Positions 28,713 through 37,685 of a stretch of 64,000 bases of DNA are shown in pieces (the first letter of the stretch is position 1; each line of letters starts with the position of its first letter). Position numbers and translations under genes: made by a program. The notes under the pieces were generated by a model, which was not told the DNA's origin, searched no databases, and saw only the letters and a program-made list of their open reading frames with translations. Source of the stretch: Chitinophaga ginsengisegetis (GTDB lineage: Bacteria > Bacteroidota > Bacteroidia > Chitinophagales > Chitinophagaceae); NCBI RefSeq assembly GCF_900168065.1, contig NZ_FUZZ01000001.1:496001-560000 (forward strand), given 5' to 3'.

Positions 28713-29633
28713 ATGGCCGCCCTTCTGACCAAAGAACAACTTGAAAATTTTGCTTTACAAGGGTTATCTTATGCAGATGATCATGTCAGTGATCCCTTTA
28801 ATATCAGAGATGTGGCAGAACGCCTCGGTATTTCCTACTCCTACTTCTATCACAACTTTGTGAATTACATGGGAGAACCCTTCTGGCACTATGTTAAACG
28901 TCACCGCCTGGAACTTGGCGCCGGCCTGCTCCGGCACAGTGGCTATAATATCGGCGAAATCAGCGAGTATTGCGGATATGCCACTACAGCAGCTTTCAGC
29001 AAAGCATTTAAACTACATTTTAAAGAAAGTCCGAAAGATTTCCGCCGCATCATTATCCTGCCTAATGAAAACAGAACGCTGCAGATCACTAAAACCATCA
29101 CAGCAGCAATAGGAAATGATGCATTCCAGGAACTGTTCAATTACGACCGCTGCGAAAAACTCAGAATGCCGGATAGTATCCTGTACTACTCTTTCATTTC
29201 ACGCGGCCAGGACCCAATCGCAGAAATGATCGCCCGCATGAACACCTATCATAACCTGTTTAAAAAGATGCAGACGCTATACGATCTGCCGCAAAGCAGG
29301 ATCATTACAGGCACCCTCGATGCCGTGCCGGTAACCAACTATGAAAAACTATCGATGTTCGCCGGATTGCTGATTCCAACATCCGCCATAAGCGCACATA
29401 TCCAGTTGCAGAAAAATCACTCCTATCTCGCCACAAAACGGATAGCAGGCGGCAACTACCTCAAACTGCCGGTGCCAATGGACTTTGCCACTGCAGGCAT
29501 GCCGATGTATAATTTTATCAGTATGAACTGTAAGGAAGGCGTATTCAAAATGAGCGGGAACCACTTCTTCATCTCGCTGGACGGACCAACATACTCTGAA
29601 ATATTTATCCCGCTGCTCAAAAAACATTATTAA
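28713..29633 (+). CDS. AraC-family regulator with GyrI-like C-terminal domain
   Basis: 306 residues. Residues about 15-112 are an AraC/XylS DNA-binding domain at the N-terminus (FNIRDVAERLGISYSYFYHNF; YNIGEISEYCGYATTAAFSKAFK, HFKESPKDFRR). The C-terminal half (about 150-306) resembles GyrI/BmrR-type ligand-binding domains, with the YLKLPVPMDFA and ISLDGPTYSEIFIPL segments. Such fusions, like Rob and SoxS-related proteins, sense hydrophobic drugs or dyes in some bacteria; the ligand here is unknown. It has its own terminator. Confidence 0.9.
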   Translation: MAALLTKEQLENFALQGLSYADDHVSDPFNIRDVAERLGISYSYFYHNFVNYMGEPFWHYVKRHRLELGAGLLRHSGYNIGEISEYCGYATTAAFSKAFKLHFKESPKDFRRIIILPNENRTLQITKTITAAIGNDAFQELFNYDRCEKLRMPDSILYYSFISRGQDPIAEMIARMNTYHNLFKKMQTLYDLPQSRIITGTLDAVPVTNYEKLSMFAGLLIPTSAISAHIQLQKNHSYLATKRIAGGNYLKLPVPMDFATAGMPMYNFISMNCKEGVFKMSGNHFFISLDGPTYSEIFIPLLKKHY

Positions 29634-29639
29634 AAAGAA

Positions 29640-29674
29640 AACGGAATGATCTCCTGATCATTCCGTTTGTTCCT
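29640..29674 (+). terminator. Terminator after the AraC gene
   Basis: AACGGAATGAT (29640-29650) and ATCATTCCGTT (29657-29667) form a perfect 11-bp stem, followed by TGTTCCTTTTTT. The genes on either side converge here, so it may serve both. Confidence 0.85.
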
Positions 29675-29677
29675 TTT

Positions 29678-30763
29678 TTATTTGGTAAATACAGCCCGGA
29701 AGCAATTGGCGCTCGTATTCACCGTATCTTTCTGCGGCTTACCCGTTCCGTAAAACTCATCCAGGAACCCTGCTGCATCCGACCAAACCGTTTGCATCAT
29801 TCCCTGGAAACGCGGCTTCATTTCCTTAGTGGCACTGGCCCGGTAGTCATACATATCCTTCAGCTGCAGCTTTGCATTAGCCGGCATCCTCCACGGACAT
29901 GTGATCACCGACAGCCCTTTCATTGCCAGGTACACCGGCGTTTTATCCGGCCGCTCATAATGCCAGTCGCAGATAACCACATCTTTGGGAACCAGGTCCA
30001 CCGCACGGTGCGTATTGTTCATGCTCGCCTCCCAGGCGCCTAAACCCGTCAGCTTGCCATCCAGTAACCTGTCGCCCCACATCCACAGCTCACGCCCCTT
30101 CTGCGCAAGGTGATTCCGGATTGTCCATACCTCCCCGGCAAATAATTCGGCTTTGTCACGGCCGCCGCAACGCGGGCATTTATCTTCCCCGATATAAAAC
30201 ACTTCATCCATGCCTGCATGAAAGGCGGTACTCTCAAATACATCACAGATCTCATCCACCAACTCAAATACAATCTTATGTACACCCGGATGCAACGGAC
30301 AATAACTCTTGCAATACAACCCGTCTGCATTTGGCCATACATAGTTCACCGGCATCTTTACCCACGGCGTTTCATCAAAATCAGGATATACCTTCAGCAG
30401 GTTGCTGGTAGTACCCGCCCACGACTGATGACCCAGCAGGTTAATCTGCGGAATCAGCCGGATGTTATGCTTACGGCAGGTTTGCACCAGTTGCTTTACC
30501 TGTTGTTCGGTTAAGCCACCGGCATCACGCAGTTCCGGGTGCGACTTAAACTGGTAATTAAAATCAACACGCAGCACCAATGTGTTGATATGCCGCGGCG
30601 CCAGTTCTGTGTCAATAAATTTCAGGAATGGGGCCAGTCCCTCCGCTCTGGGCGCAGCTATACAAAAACCACGAACAGGCAAAGTATCAGCCGGCAGGGG
30701 TTTTGCAAAGGAAAGGGAGCTACTGCCGCAAACGAGCAGTAAAAGGGCAAACAGTTTTTTCAT
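29678..30763 (-). CDS. GH20-like glycoside hydrolase, short form, secreted
   Basis: 361 residues from the ATG at 30763, which gives a signal peptide (MKKLFALLLLVCGSSSLSFA). The frame is open 19 codons further upstream without signal character. The barrel has LVLRVDFNYQF, IRLIPQINLLGHQSW and the acid/base region HAGMDEVFY with D186-E187, equivalent to the GH20 D-E pair. A CPRCGG segment follows shortly. There is no GH20b domain, so it is shorter than classical hexosaminidases and may act on a modified N-acetylhexosamine substrate. Secreted or periplasmic. Confidence 0.82.
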   Translation of the reverse strand: MKKLFALLLLVCGSSSLSFAKPLPADTLPVRGFCIAAPRAEGLAPFLKFIDTELAPRHINTLVLRVDFNYQFKSHPELRDAGGLTEQQVKQLVQTCRKHNIRLIPQINLLGHQSWAGTTSNLLKVYPDFDETPWVKMPVNYVWPNADGLYCKSYCPLHPGVHKIVFELVDEICDVFESTAFHAGMDEVFYIGEDKCPRCGGRDKAELFAGEVWTIRNHLAQKGRELWMWGDRLLDGKLTGLGAWEASMNNTHRAVDLVPKDVVICDWHYERPDKTPVYLAMKGLSVITCPWRMPANAKLQLKDMYDYRASATKEMKPRFQGMMQTVWSDAAGFLDEFYGTGKPQKDTVNTSANCFRAVFTK

Positions 30764-30879
30764 AACGCTTAATTTTTTACAGGCATGTCGTAAAATAATA
30801 AAAGCAGTGCGCAACTGCAACCTTTTCGCTGTAACAAATGTATAATGAGCATTCTAATGTTATACACTTTGATTTTTAA

Positions 30880-30887
30880 TATCTTTG
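30880..30887 (+). promoter_or_regulatory. -7 element before the AI-2E permease
   Basis: TATCTTTG fits TAnnTTTG 17 bp before the chosen ATG. No convincing -33 TTTG is at 19-21 bp, so the call is tentative. It also favours the ATG at 30905 over the upstream in-frame one. Confidence 0.4.
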
Positions 30888-30904
30888 ATAAAAGCACTAC
30901 CTCT

Positions 30905-32002
30905 ATGAACGAGATCAAACTACCGTTTACTGCCCGTCTCACTTTTACCCTGTTTTCGATCATTCTCATTATATATATAGCCCATGTTGGCAGCGGTATT
31001 ATTGTTCCGTTGATGTTTGCCATGCTTATCGCCATCATGCTGCTGCCGGTTGTTCACCAGCTGGAAAAATGGCGTCTCCCGCGGGGGCTTGCGGCCATCA
31101 TAGCGGTGTTACTGTTTATCATCGGCATCCTGCTGCTGATGCTCCTCCTCGCCAAACAAATGGAAGCCTTTATCTCCGACTTCCCGCAACTGGAACAAAA
31201 ACTCACGCTGGTGATCGATTCCACCCAGGATTGGATCAACACCAAATTTCATATCAACTCCAGCACACAAATGAGCTATGTGGAAAAAGCCATGATGGGC
31301 ACGCTCGGAACTGCCACCAGCTTTGTCAGCCAAACATTCCTGTCGCTTTCCTCCCTGCTTGTGTTCGTGGTATTTGTATTCCTGTATGCTTTCTTTATCC
31401 TCTTCTACCGCAGGTTGCTGGTATCTTTCCTGATAAAGATCTTCCAAGAACAACACCGCGAAAAATTACTCACCGTAATCGCCAGCACACGCACCATTAT
31501 TAAAAGCTATGTAGGCGGACTGATGATAGAAATGGTCATTGTAGCTATTCTTAACACTGTGCTGTTCTTTATTCTGGGTATTAAATATGCTATCCTGCTG
31601 GGCGTAATGGCCGCCATCTTTAATATCATTCCTTATGTAGGGATCTTAACGGCAGCGATTCTCATCATCCTGGTAACACTGGCTACGGGCACGCCGATAC
31701 AGGCATTACAGGCAGGTGTTGCCCTGTTCCTCATCCACGTACTCGACAGCAACGTGCTTTTCCCCAGCATTGTGGGTTCCAAAGTAAAGATCAACGCATT
31801 GGTCACCATTATCGGTGTGGTGCTTGGAAATATGTTATGGGGCATCCCCGGTATGTTCCTCGCTATTCCGACCATCGCCATTATTAAAATTATTTGTCAG
31901 AATATAGAAGAGATGAGCCCCTGGGCTATTTTGCTTGGCGATGAAGCCAAACCGAAAGTAAAGAAAATCAGAAAAACGAAAATTGACGAAGCAAAGTCAT
32001 AA
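30905..32002 (+). CDS. AI-2E family (PerM-like) membrane permease
   Basis: 365 residues from the ATG at 30905; a 20-codon open extension upstream overlaps the promoter-like TATCTTTG (30880-30887). Two N-terminal membrane helices, a soluble helical insertion (about 65-145), and further helices including IKSYVGGLMIEMVIVAIL, YAILLGVMAAIFNIIPYVG and LFLIHVLDSNVLFPSIVGSKVKINAL, the last two being family hallmarks. Members exchange small molecules or ions; the AI-2 role known for one member cannot be assumed. A basic C-terminal tail is present. Confidence 0.9.
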   Translation: MNEIKLPFTARLTFTLFSIILIIYIAHVGSGIIVPLMFAMLIAIMLLPVVHQLEKWRLPRGLAAIIAVLLFIIGILLLMLLLAKQMEAFISDFPQLEQKLTLVIDSTQDWINTKFHINSSTQMSYVEKAMMGTLGTATSFVSQTFLSLSSLLVFVVFVFLYAFFILFYRRLLVSFLIKIFQEQHREKLLTVIASTRTIIKSYVGGLMIEMVIVAILNTVLFFILGIKYAILLGVMAAIFNIIPYVGILTAAILIILVTLATGTPIQALQAGVALFLIHVLDSNVLFPSIVGSKVKINALVTIIGVVLGNMLWGIPGMFLAIPTIAIIKIICQNIEEMSPWAILLGDEAKPKVKKIRKTKIDEAKS

Positions 32003-32020
32003 AAAAGACTGTTCAATATA

Positions 32021-32053
32021 AAAAAAGTTGCCCCGGAAATACCGGAGCAACTT
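32021..32053 (-). terminator. Terminator of the RND efflux operon
   Basis: AAGTTGCCCCGG (32025-32036) pairs with CCGGAGCAACTT (32042-32053) with one mismatch; T7 follows on the minus strand. It sits 26 bp after the RND pump stop. Confidence 0.85.
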
Positions 32054-32078
32054 CTCACTATAAATCAACAACCAATTG

Positions 32079-35000
32079 CTATGATAATAACGGATCTTTC
32101 TTCAACCTGTTCTTATATACCCAGTAAAACACAACCGGGAATATAAAAAGATTAAAGAAGGTATCTGTGATCAAACCGCCTATCACCACACGCGCCAGCG
32201 GTCGCGCGGTTTCCGAACCAATTCCCATACTGGTGGCCGCAGGCAACAACCCGATCGCCGCCATCATGGCGGTCATAATCACCGGGCGTATCCTCGACTC
32301 CACTCCATCGTGAATGGCCGCTGCCAGGCTGAAATCACCTCCGCGGTGCATAGTCCGCACATTCGTTTTGAACTTCGACAGCAGGATCACACCATTCTGT
32401 ACACAGATCCCAAACAACGCGATAAAACCAATACCCGCGGATATACTGAAGTTCATACCGGTAAGCCACAGCGAAAAAATCCCACCGATAATCGCAAACG
32501 GCACATTGTTCAATACCAGCAAGGCATCTTTCACCTTTCCGAAAAGTATAAACAGGATCAGGAAAATCAGCAACAAACTGATAGGTACTACCTGCATCAG
32601 CCGTTTGGTAGCCCGTTGCTGGTTCTCAAAATCACCGGCCCACTCCAGCGAGTAACCCTTTGGCAAAGTGATCTGCTCACCCACCTTCTGCTGCGCCTCC
32701 GCAATAGTGCTGCCCAGATCCCGGCCCCGTACCGAAAATTTTATGGCGCCGTAACGCATATGTTTATCATGATAGATCATACTAGGCCCCACTATATGGT
32801 CAATCTCCGCAATTTCTTTCAACGGAATCTTATTTCCCCGTATAGTCGGTATGGTTAGATTCCCTATCGATACCTCGCTTTCCCGGAAACTCTCGGGGTA
32901 GCGTATACGAAGATCAAAGCTCTTCTCCCCCTCATAGATCCGGGTAGCAGCCTTTCCACCAATCGCCATCTCTATCACGGAGTTGGCATCTTCTGTGGTA
33001 ACCCCGTACAACGCCATCTTTTGCTGGTTCAGGTTGATGCGTAATTCCGGCTGACCAATATTACGCAGTATCCCCAGGTCCTCAATACCGTGCACTCCTT
33101 TCAGGATCTTCTCTATCGATTCTTCTTTGTCTTCTATCAGCTTAAAATCATCTCCGAATAACTTCACTACAATAGAGCCCTTCACACCGGAAACCGCTTC
33201 CTCTACGTTATCCATGATCGGCTGGGAAAAATTCAGGGTAATACCTGGAATACCCGCCAGCTTTCCATTCATCTGCTCTATCAATCGGGCCTTCGATAAC
33301 CCGCTCTTCCACTCACTTTGCGGGTAAATGTCTACGTGAAATTCAATATTATAAAACCCCGTAGCATCTGTACCATCATTGGGCCGCCCCGTTTGAGACA
33401 TCACCTGCTTCACTTCCGGAAAAGTCAGCAGCTTCCGCCTGATATCATTGGCTACCTTCACCGACTCTTCCAGCGATGTGCTCAACGGTCCGGTGGCCCT
33501 GATGTAAATAGCGCCCTCATTGAGTTGTGGCAGAAACTCCGTTCCTAAAAAACGGAAACAATATAACCCAAACGCCAGTACGGCCAGCGACACGGTAAAG
33601 GCTACACGCCGGTGACGGAAACAGTAATTAAAGATGCGGAGTGTAATACGGTTAATAAACGCCAGGAAAACATTATGCTTCTCCTTTACATTCTTCCGGA
33701 GCAATACACCCGCCAGCGCGGGTACCAGTGTAAACGTAAGGATCAACGCCCCCAGTAAAGCAAAACCCAGTGTCCAGGCAAGCGGGGAAAACATCTTCCC
33801 CTCTACTTTCTCAAAAGTAAAGATGGGCAGCAACCCCGTGATGATGATCAGCTTTGCAAAAAAGATCCCCTTCCCGTTCTCCAGGCAGGCTTTCCGGATC
33901 AACCCCGCCTTGCTCAGTTTATTAAACCGCTCCATCCCCACACTATGCGCCTTCCTGTCCAGCACCACAAAAATCCCTTCCATCATCACCACCGCCCCGT
34001 CAATGATGATCCCGAAGTCGATCGCCCCCATCGACAACAGGTTAGCGCTCATCCCTTTTATCCGCAAACAAATAAACGCAAACAACAACGCCAGCGGAAT
34101 CACCACAGATACAATCACCGTAGTGCGCCAGTCGGCCATAAACAGGAACACAATCACCGTTACAAAAATGATCCCCTCTAGCATGTTATGCAACACGGTA
34201 TGCGTGGAAAAATCGATCAGGTCTTCCCGGTTATAAAAGGGCTTTATCTTTACATCATCGGGCAAAATACGTGTATTCAGCTCCGTTATCTTCTGCTTCA
34301 GCGCTTCTATCACTTCCGCAGGGTTCTCTCCTTTCCGCATCACCACGATGCCTTCCACTACATCATAGTCCTGGTCGCGCCCCACCTGTCCCAGCCTCGG
34401 CAGCGCCGATATGCTTACATCGGCTACATCCTTTACCAGTATGGGTGTACCGTTGATATGGTCTACAATGATGTTCTTGATTTCTTCCGTGTTATTGAGT
34501 ATCCCGATCCCTCTTACCACATATGCCTGCGCATTTTTCACAATCACATCGCCTCCTACGTTGATATTACTTTTAGACAATGCCTGGTACATCTCCTGTG
34601 CCGTAATATCATACTGCACCGCCTTATCGGGATCAATGGTCACCTGGTAAATTTTCACCTCTCCCCCAAAACTTACAATATCCGCCACACCGGGCACGGA
34701 TAACAGGTTCCGCTCAATTACCCAGTCCTGCAACGTTTTGAGCTCGGCTACAGACAGCTTGCTGCTCTGAAGCGTATACCGGTAAATTTCCCCGGTAGGG
34801 CCATATGGCGGCTCTATTTCAGGATCCACGCCATCCGGCAGCGAAGCCGATGTAATATTATTATTGATCTGTTGCCGCGCAAAAGTATCATCCACGCCGT
34901 CGTCAAAAATTACTTTCACCACAGAGAGGCCGAACAGGGAAGAAGAACGGATATACGTTTTCTTTTGCGCCCGGTTCATGGCAATCTCTATTGGTCTTGT

Positions 35001-35204
35001 TACAAACTTCTCTACTTCTTCTGCGCTCCTACCCTGCCATTGAGTGATGATAGTCACGGAAGTATTGGTTACATCCGGAAACGCATCTACGCCGATCTGC
35101 TTAAAGCTGATATAGCCTGCAATAGCCAATATACCGGTGGCAAAAAAAATGAAGTATTTATTGCTTAAAGAAAAAGCAAGTACGCGCTTAATAAATCTGT
35201 TCAT
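32079..35204 (-). CDS. Heavy-metal efflux RND pump (CusA/CzcA family)
   Basis: A 1041-residue inner-membrane RND transporter of the heavy-metal (HME) branch. The N-terminal helix is followed by a large periplasmic domain (GVDAFPDVTNTSVTI is the HME entry motif), a helix bundle with the proton-relay motif GAIDFGIIIDGAV (D396, D402), a second periplasmic domain and a second bundle ending KNRLKKD. With the adaptor and TolC genes upstream on the same strand it forms a tripartite pump that exports metal ions such as Cu(I), Zn, Co or Cd; the metal cannot be told. It starts 11 bp after the adaptor gene. Confidence 0.95.
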   Translation of the reverse strand: MNRFIKRVLAFSLSNKYFIFFATGILAIAGYISFKQIGVDAFPDVTNTSVTIITQWQGRSAEEVEKFVTRPIEIAMNRAQKKTYIRSSSLFGLSVVKVIFDDGVDDTFARQQINNNITSASLPDGVDPEIEPPYGPTGEIYRYTLQSSKLSVAELKTLQDWVIERNLLSVPGVADIVSFGGEVKIYQVTIDPDKAVQYDITAQEMYQALSKSNINVGGDVIVKNAQAYVVRGIGILNNTEEIKNIIVDHINGTPILVKDVADVSISALPRLGQVGRDQDYDVVEGIVVMRKGENPAEVIEALKQKITELNTRILPDDVKIKPFYNREDLIDFSTHTVLHNMLEGIIFVTVIVFLFMADWRTTVIVSVVIPLALLFAFICLRIKGMSANLLSMGAIDFGIIIDGAVVMMEGIFVVLDRKAHSVGMERFNKLSKAGLIRKACLENGKGIFFAKLIIITGLLPIFTFEKVEGKMFSPLAWTLGFALLGALILTFTLVPALAGVLLRKNVKEKHNVFLAFINRITLRIFNYCFRHRRVAFTVSLAVLAFGLYCFRFLGTEFLPQLNEGAIYIRATGPLSTSLEESVKVANDIRRKLLTFPEVKQVMSQTGRPNDGTDATGFYNIEFHVDIYPQSEWKSGLSKARLIEQMNGKLAGIPGITLNFSQPIMDNVEEAVSGVKGSIVVKLFGDDFKLIEDKEESIEKILKGVHGIEDLGILRNIGQPELRINLNQQKMALYGVTTEDANSVIEMAIGGKAATRIYEGEKSFDLRIRYPESFRESEVSIGNLTIPTIRGNKIPLKEIAEIDHIVGPSMIYHDKHMRYGAIKFSVRGRDLGSTIAEAQQKVGEQITLPKGYSLEWAGDFENQQRATKRLMQVVPISLLLIFLILFILFGKVKDALLVLNNVPFAIIGGIFSLWLTGMNFSISAGIGFIALFGICVQNGVILLSKFKTNVRTMHRGGDFSLAAAIHDGVESRIRPVIMTAMMAAIGLLPAATSMGIGSETARPLARVVIGGLITDTFFNLFIFPVVFYWVYKNRLKKDPLLS

Positions 35205-35215
35205 AGTGATGGCCT

Positions 35216-36325
35216 TTACTGCTGATCCTTCAGCGTTTCATAAATGAATACCTGCCGGGAAGCTATCACCCGGTCGCCCTCCTGTAAGCCGGCACTCACA
35301 TAGGCCCGCCCATCGCTGGTTTTATCAATCTTCACCTCTTTTACAGTCACGCCGTATTTCGCGTTGGAACGCACCAGCACGTAGTATTTGTCGTGGTCAA
35401 AAATGATCCCCCTCGATGGAATGCTTACGGTATTACTATCGGAACGACGATTGGCTTTCACACGCACAAACATCTCCGGCTTTAGCAGGAAACCCGGGTT
35501 TTTCACTACCACCCTGGCTTTCATCACTTTATTTTCGGGGTCCAGTATATTGTAGATCTTGTCGATAGTACCATAGAAAATTTTATCCGGATAAGATAAA
35601 GTGCTCATCTCTACTTTATCTCCCTCCCGGATACCGGCGATGTCCGACTCAAAAATGTTGATCATCGCCCACACCTCATTGAGATCGGCCACCACAAAAA
35701 TAGGATCCGTGTTATCCGGCCGCCACTGCATACTTTCAGCGGCGCGCTTGCTGATCACAAATCCAGGTACCGGCGCTTTCACGGCATAATCCGTACGATG
35801 CCCGCCGCCATTGATATCCAGGATAGCCTGCGATTTATTATAGGCGGCTACAGCCTTATCATAGGTACTCTTTGCTTCTTCATATTCGCGCTGGGAATTC
35901 AACCCGCTCTTATAAAAAGATGCCGCCACTTCCATATTCCTTTTGGCGGTTTGCATATCATTAACGGATATACGCTGATCGGCTGTAAACCCCGCCATTT
36001 CCGGGCTTTTAATAATAGCCAGCACCTGGCCCTTTTGCACAAAATCGCCGGAATGAACTTTTACGGCGGTTACAATGCCACTCACCATCGGGAAAATGCG
36101 CGCGGTTTTATCTTCATTCTCGGTGATCTTCCCGGTAAGCAGCAGCTCATTTTCAACCGGTCGTGCAGTAGCGGTATCAACTACCAGCGTGCGGAGCAGT
36201 GAGTCTGAAAGCGACCATGACCGCGGTTCTTCAGGCGTCACTTTGCTGCCGCAGCCGGTGATGATACCACTAAGGGATATAATGATAACAATTGCAGGTA
36301 TATGCCGTTTTACTAAATATTGCAT
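35216..36325 (-). CDS. RND efflux periplasmic adaptor, lipoprotein
   Basis: 369 residues of the CusB/CzcB membrane-fusion family. The N-terminus has a lipobox (SLSGIITGC), so the protein is probably lipid-anchored. It shows the biotinyl-lipoyl-like arm (GIVTAVKVHSGDFVQKGQVLA), an alpha-hairpin (about 115-170) and a beta-barrel (VVADLNEVWAMINIFESDIA). It links the RND pump to the outer-membrane channel. It lies 14 bp after the TolC gene. Confidence 0.93.
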   Translation of the reverse strand: MQYLVKRHIPAIVIIISLSGIITGCGSKVTPEEPRSWSLSDSLLRTLVVDTATARPVENELLLTGKITENEDKTARIFPMVSGIVTAVKVHSGDFVQKGQVLAIIKSPEMAGFTADQRISVNDMQTAKRNMEVAASFYKSGLNSQREYEEAKSTYDKAVAAYNKSQAILDINGGGHRTDYAVKAPVPGFVISKRAAESMQWRPDNTDPIFVVADLNEVWAMINIFESDIAGIREGDKVEMSTLSYPDKIFYGTIDKIYNILDPENKVMKARVVVKNPGFLLKPEMFVRVKANRRSDSNTVSIPSRGIIFDHDKYYVLVRSNAKYGVTVKEVKIDKTSDGRAYVSAGLQEGDRVIASRQVFIYETLKDQQ

Positions 36326-36339
36326 GTAAAAAAAATTTA

Positions 36340-37614
36340 TCAGGGATGAAAAACAGGTGTACCGGTGGTGTAATTAAGCGACTCCAGTGCATGTAAGCGA
36401 TCGTATTTCAGCTCATTCATTTTGAGTACGTTGTTCCGGTAAGCATCATACAGATCTATGAATTCAAGCAACCCGATATTATGAAGCCGGAAATTTTTCT
36501 CTACCTCATTCATCATCGTGGTGTATTCATTTTCAAAACCGGGATCAAATTCCCGCACCAGCTTTTCTGTTTGTAATGCCTGCTGCAAGCTATTCATCAC
36601 TTCATGCGCCAGCTCATCTTCCTGCCCCTCTAGCTGTAGTTTGCTGCTCTCCAGCGCCGCCTGCGCGGTTTTAATATTCCCCTGGTTCCTGTTAAAAAAA
36701 GGCAATGGCATCGATACACTCAACCCGTTATAGTTACGCTCAAAGTTGCCCTGCTTATCATAGGAAACTCCCAGCTGCAGGTCGGGTACGGCCATCGACT
36801 TCTGAAGACGCACGTTCAGGTGATTATAGTTCACCGTTTCCTGCGCTATCTTCAGATCGTAGCGGTTTACCCGCGCAGTATCCAGCAATGATTGAAAGCT
36901 GTATTCCAATGCCATCGGTTTATCGCCAACGCCTTCCGGCAACACCGGCCGGATCACCGTGCCCGGCGGCACTCTCATCAGCAATGCCAGATCGGACTGC
37001 GTTTCCCGGATCTCCTGCTGCAACTGCAAATGATCATGTTGCAGATCGTACAACATAGATTTGATGCGCACAATTTCCTTCGGCGCAATATTCCCTTGCG
37101 CCTGTTGCGCAGTAAACACACTCACTACCGTTTGCAAAAAAGTAATCTGGCTGGCAAATGTTTCCAGCGACTGCTCCTTGTAATAGAGATCGTAAAAATT
37201 ATCATGAAGAGAAAACCGGAGGGTACGCAGCAGGTCGTAGAACTGGTACTCACTCATCTTAACCCCGCTCTGGGCCAGCTTCACCGCCTTGTTGCGCTTG
37301 CCGGCCAGTTTGAACAGCTGCTCCGCCTGCAGGCTGTTCTGTCCGGCGTAAGAAAAGTCGAACCACTTCCGGGTGGTATGGTTATACAATACATTCTCAA
37401 AAGTCACCTGCGGATTATCGTACAGCTTTGCGGTGATCACGCCTGCTTTGGCCGAATCAATGCTGTAACGCCGTGTAAGTAAAGGAATATTTCTTTGCAG
37501 GAATTGCTGCTCCGCCTGTGGCAATGTTAGTGTCAGTGTATCTGTAACCTGTGCTGATGCTGTAATACGGAACACAGTGACAAACAGTACAAGCCCTGCT
37601 AATCTATTGATCAT
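36340..37614 (-). CDS. TolC-family outer-membrane efflux protein
   Basis: 424 residues with a signal peptide (AGLVLFVTVFRITASA before QV). Two helix-rich OEP repeats make the periplasmic tunnel (LTLPQAEQQFLQRNIPLL; ALEYSFQSLLDTARVNRYDL), and the C-terminal part has the conserved LLEFIDLYDAYRN segment of the CusC/CzcC branch. First gene of the structural efflux operon, with 71 bp before it containing 11-bp-spaced TTA repeats. Confidence 0.93.
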   Translation of the reverse strand: MINRLAGLVLFVTVFRITASAQVTDTLTLTLPQAEQQFLQRNIPLLTRRYSIDSAKAGVITAKLYDNPQVTFENVLYNHTTRKWFDFSYAGQNSLQAEQLFKLAGKRNKAVKLAQSGVKMSEYQFYDLLRTLRFSLHDNFYDLYYKEQSLETFASQITFLQTVVSVFTAQQAQGNIAPKEIVRIKSMLYDLQHDHLQLQQEIRETQSDLALLMRVPPGTVIRPVLPEGVGDKPMALEYSFQSLLDTARVNRYDLKIAQETVNYNHLNVRLQKSMAVPDLQLGVSYDKQGNFERNYNGLSVSMPLPFFNRNQGNIKTAQAALESSKLQLEGQEDELAHEVMNSLQQALQTEKLVREFDPGFENEYTTMMNEVEKNFRLHNIGLLEFIDLYDAYRNNVLKMNELKYDRLHALESLNYTTGTPVFHP

Positions 37615-37633
37615 ACAACTTTTTTTCGTTGCA

Positions 37634-37667
37634 CAAAGATGGTAAGCGTCTATTAGCAGCTTATTAG
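37634..37667 (-). promoter_or_regulatory. Efflux operon promoter region with 11-bp direct repeats
   Basis: TATTAG occurs at 37651-37656 and 37662-37667; further TTA triplets follow at 37675 and 37686, so TTA recurs every 11 bp four times (37653, 37664, 37675, 37686). Next to it, on the minus strand, CATCTTTG (37641-37634) is one base from TAnnTTTG. OmpR-type regulators typically bind direct repeats about one helical turn apart over a weak -33 region, so this is a candidate site for the response regulator encoded 1.5 kb upstream. Confidence 0.45.
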
Positions 37668-37685
37668 AATGAAGTTAAAACCGGG

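Noticed and set aside
30845..30904. Upstream in-frame start of the AI-2E permease
   Set aside because: The 20-codon extension overlaps the promoter-like element; family members begin just before the first helix.
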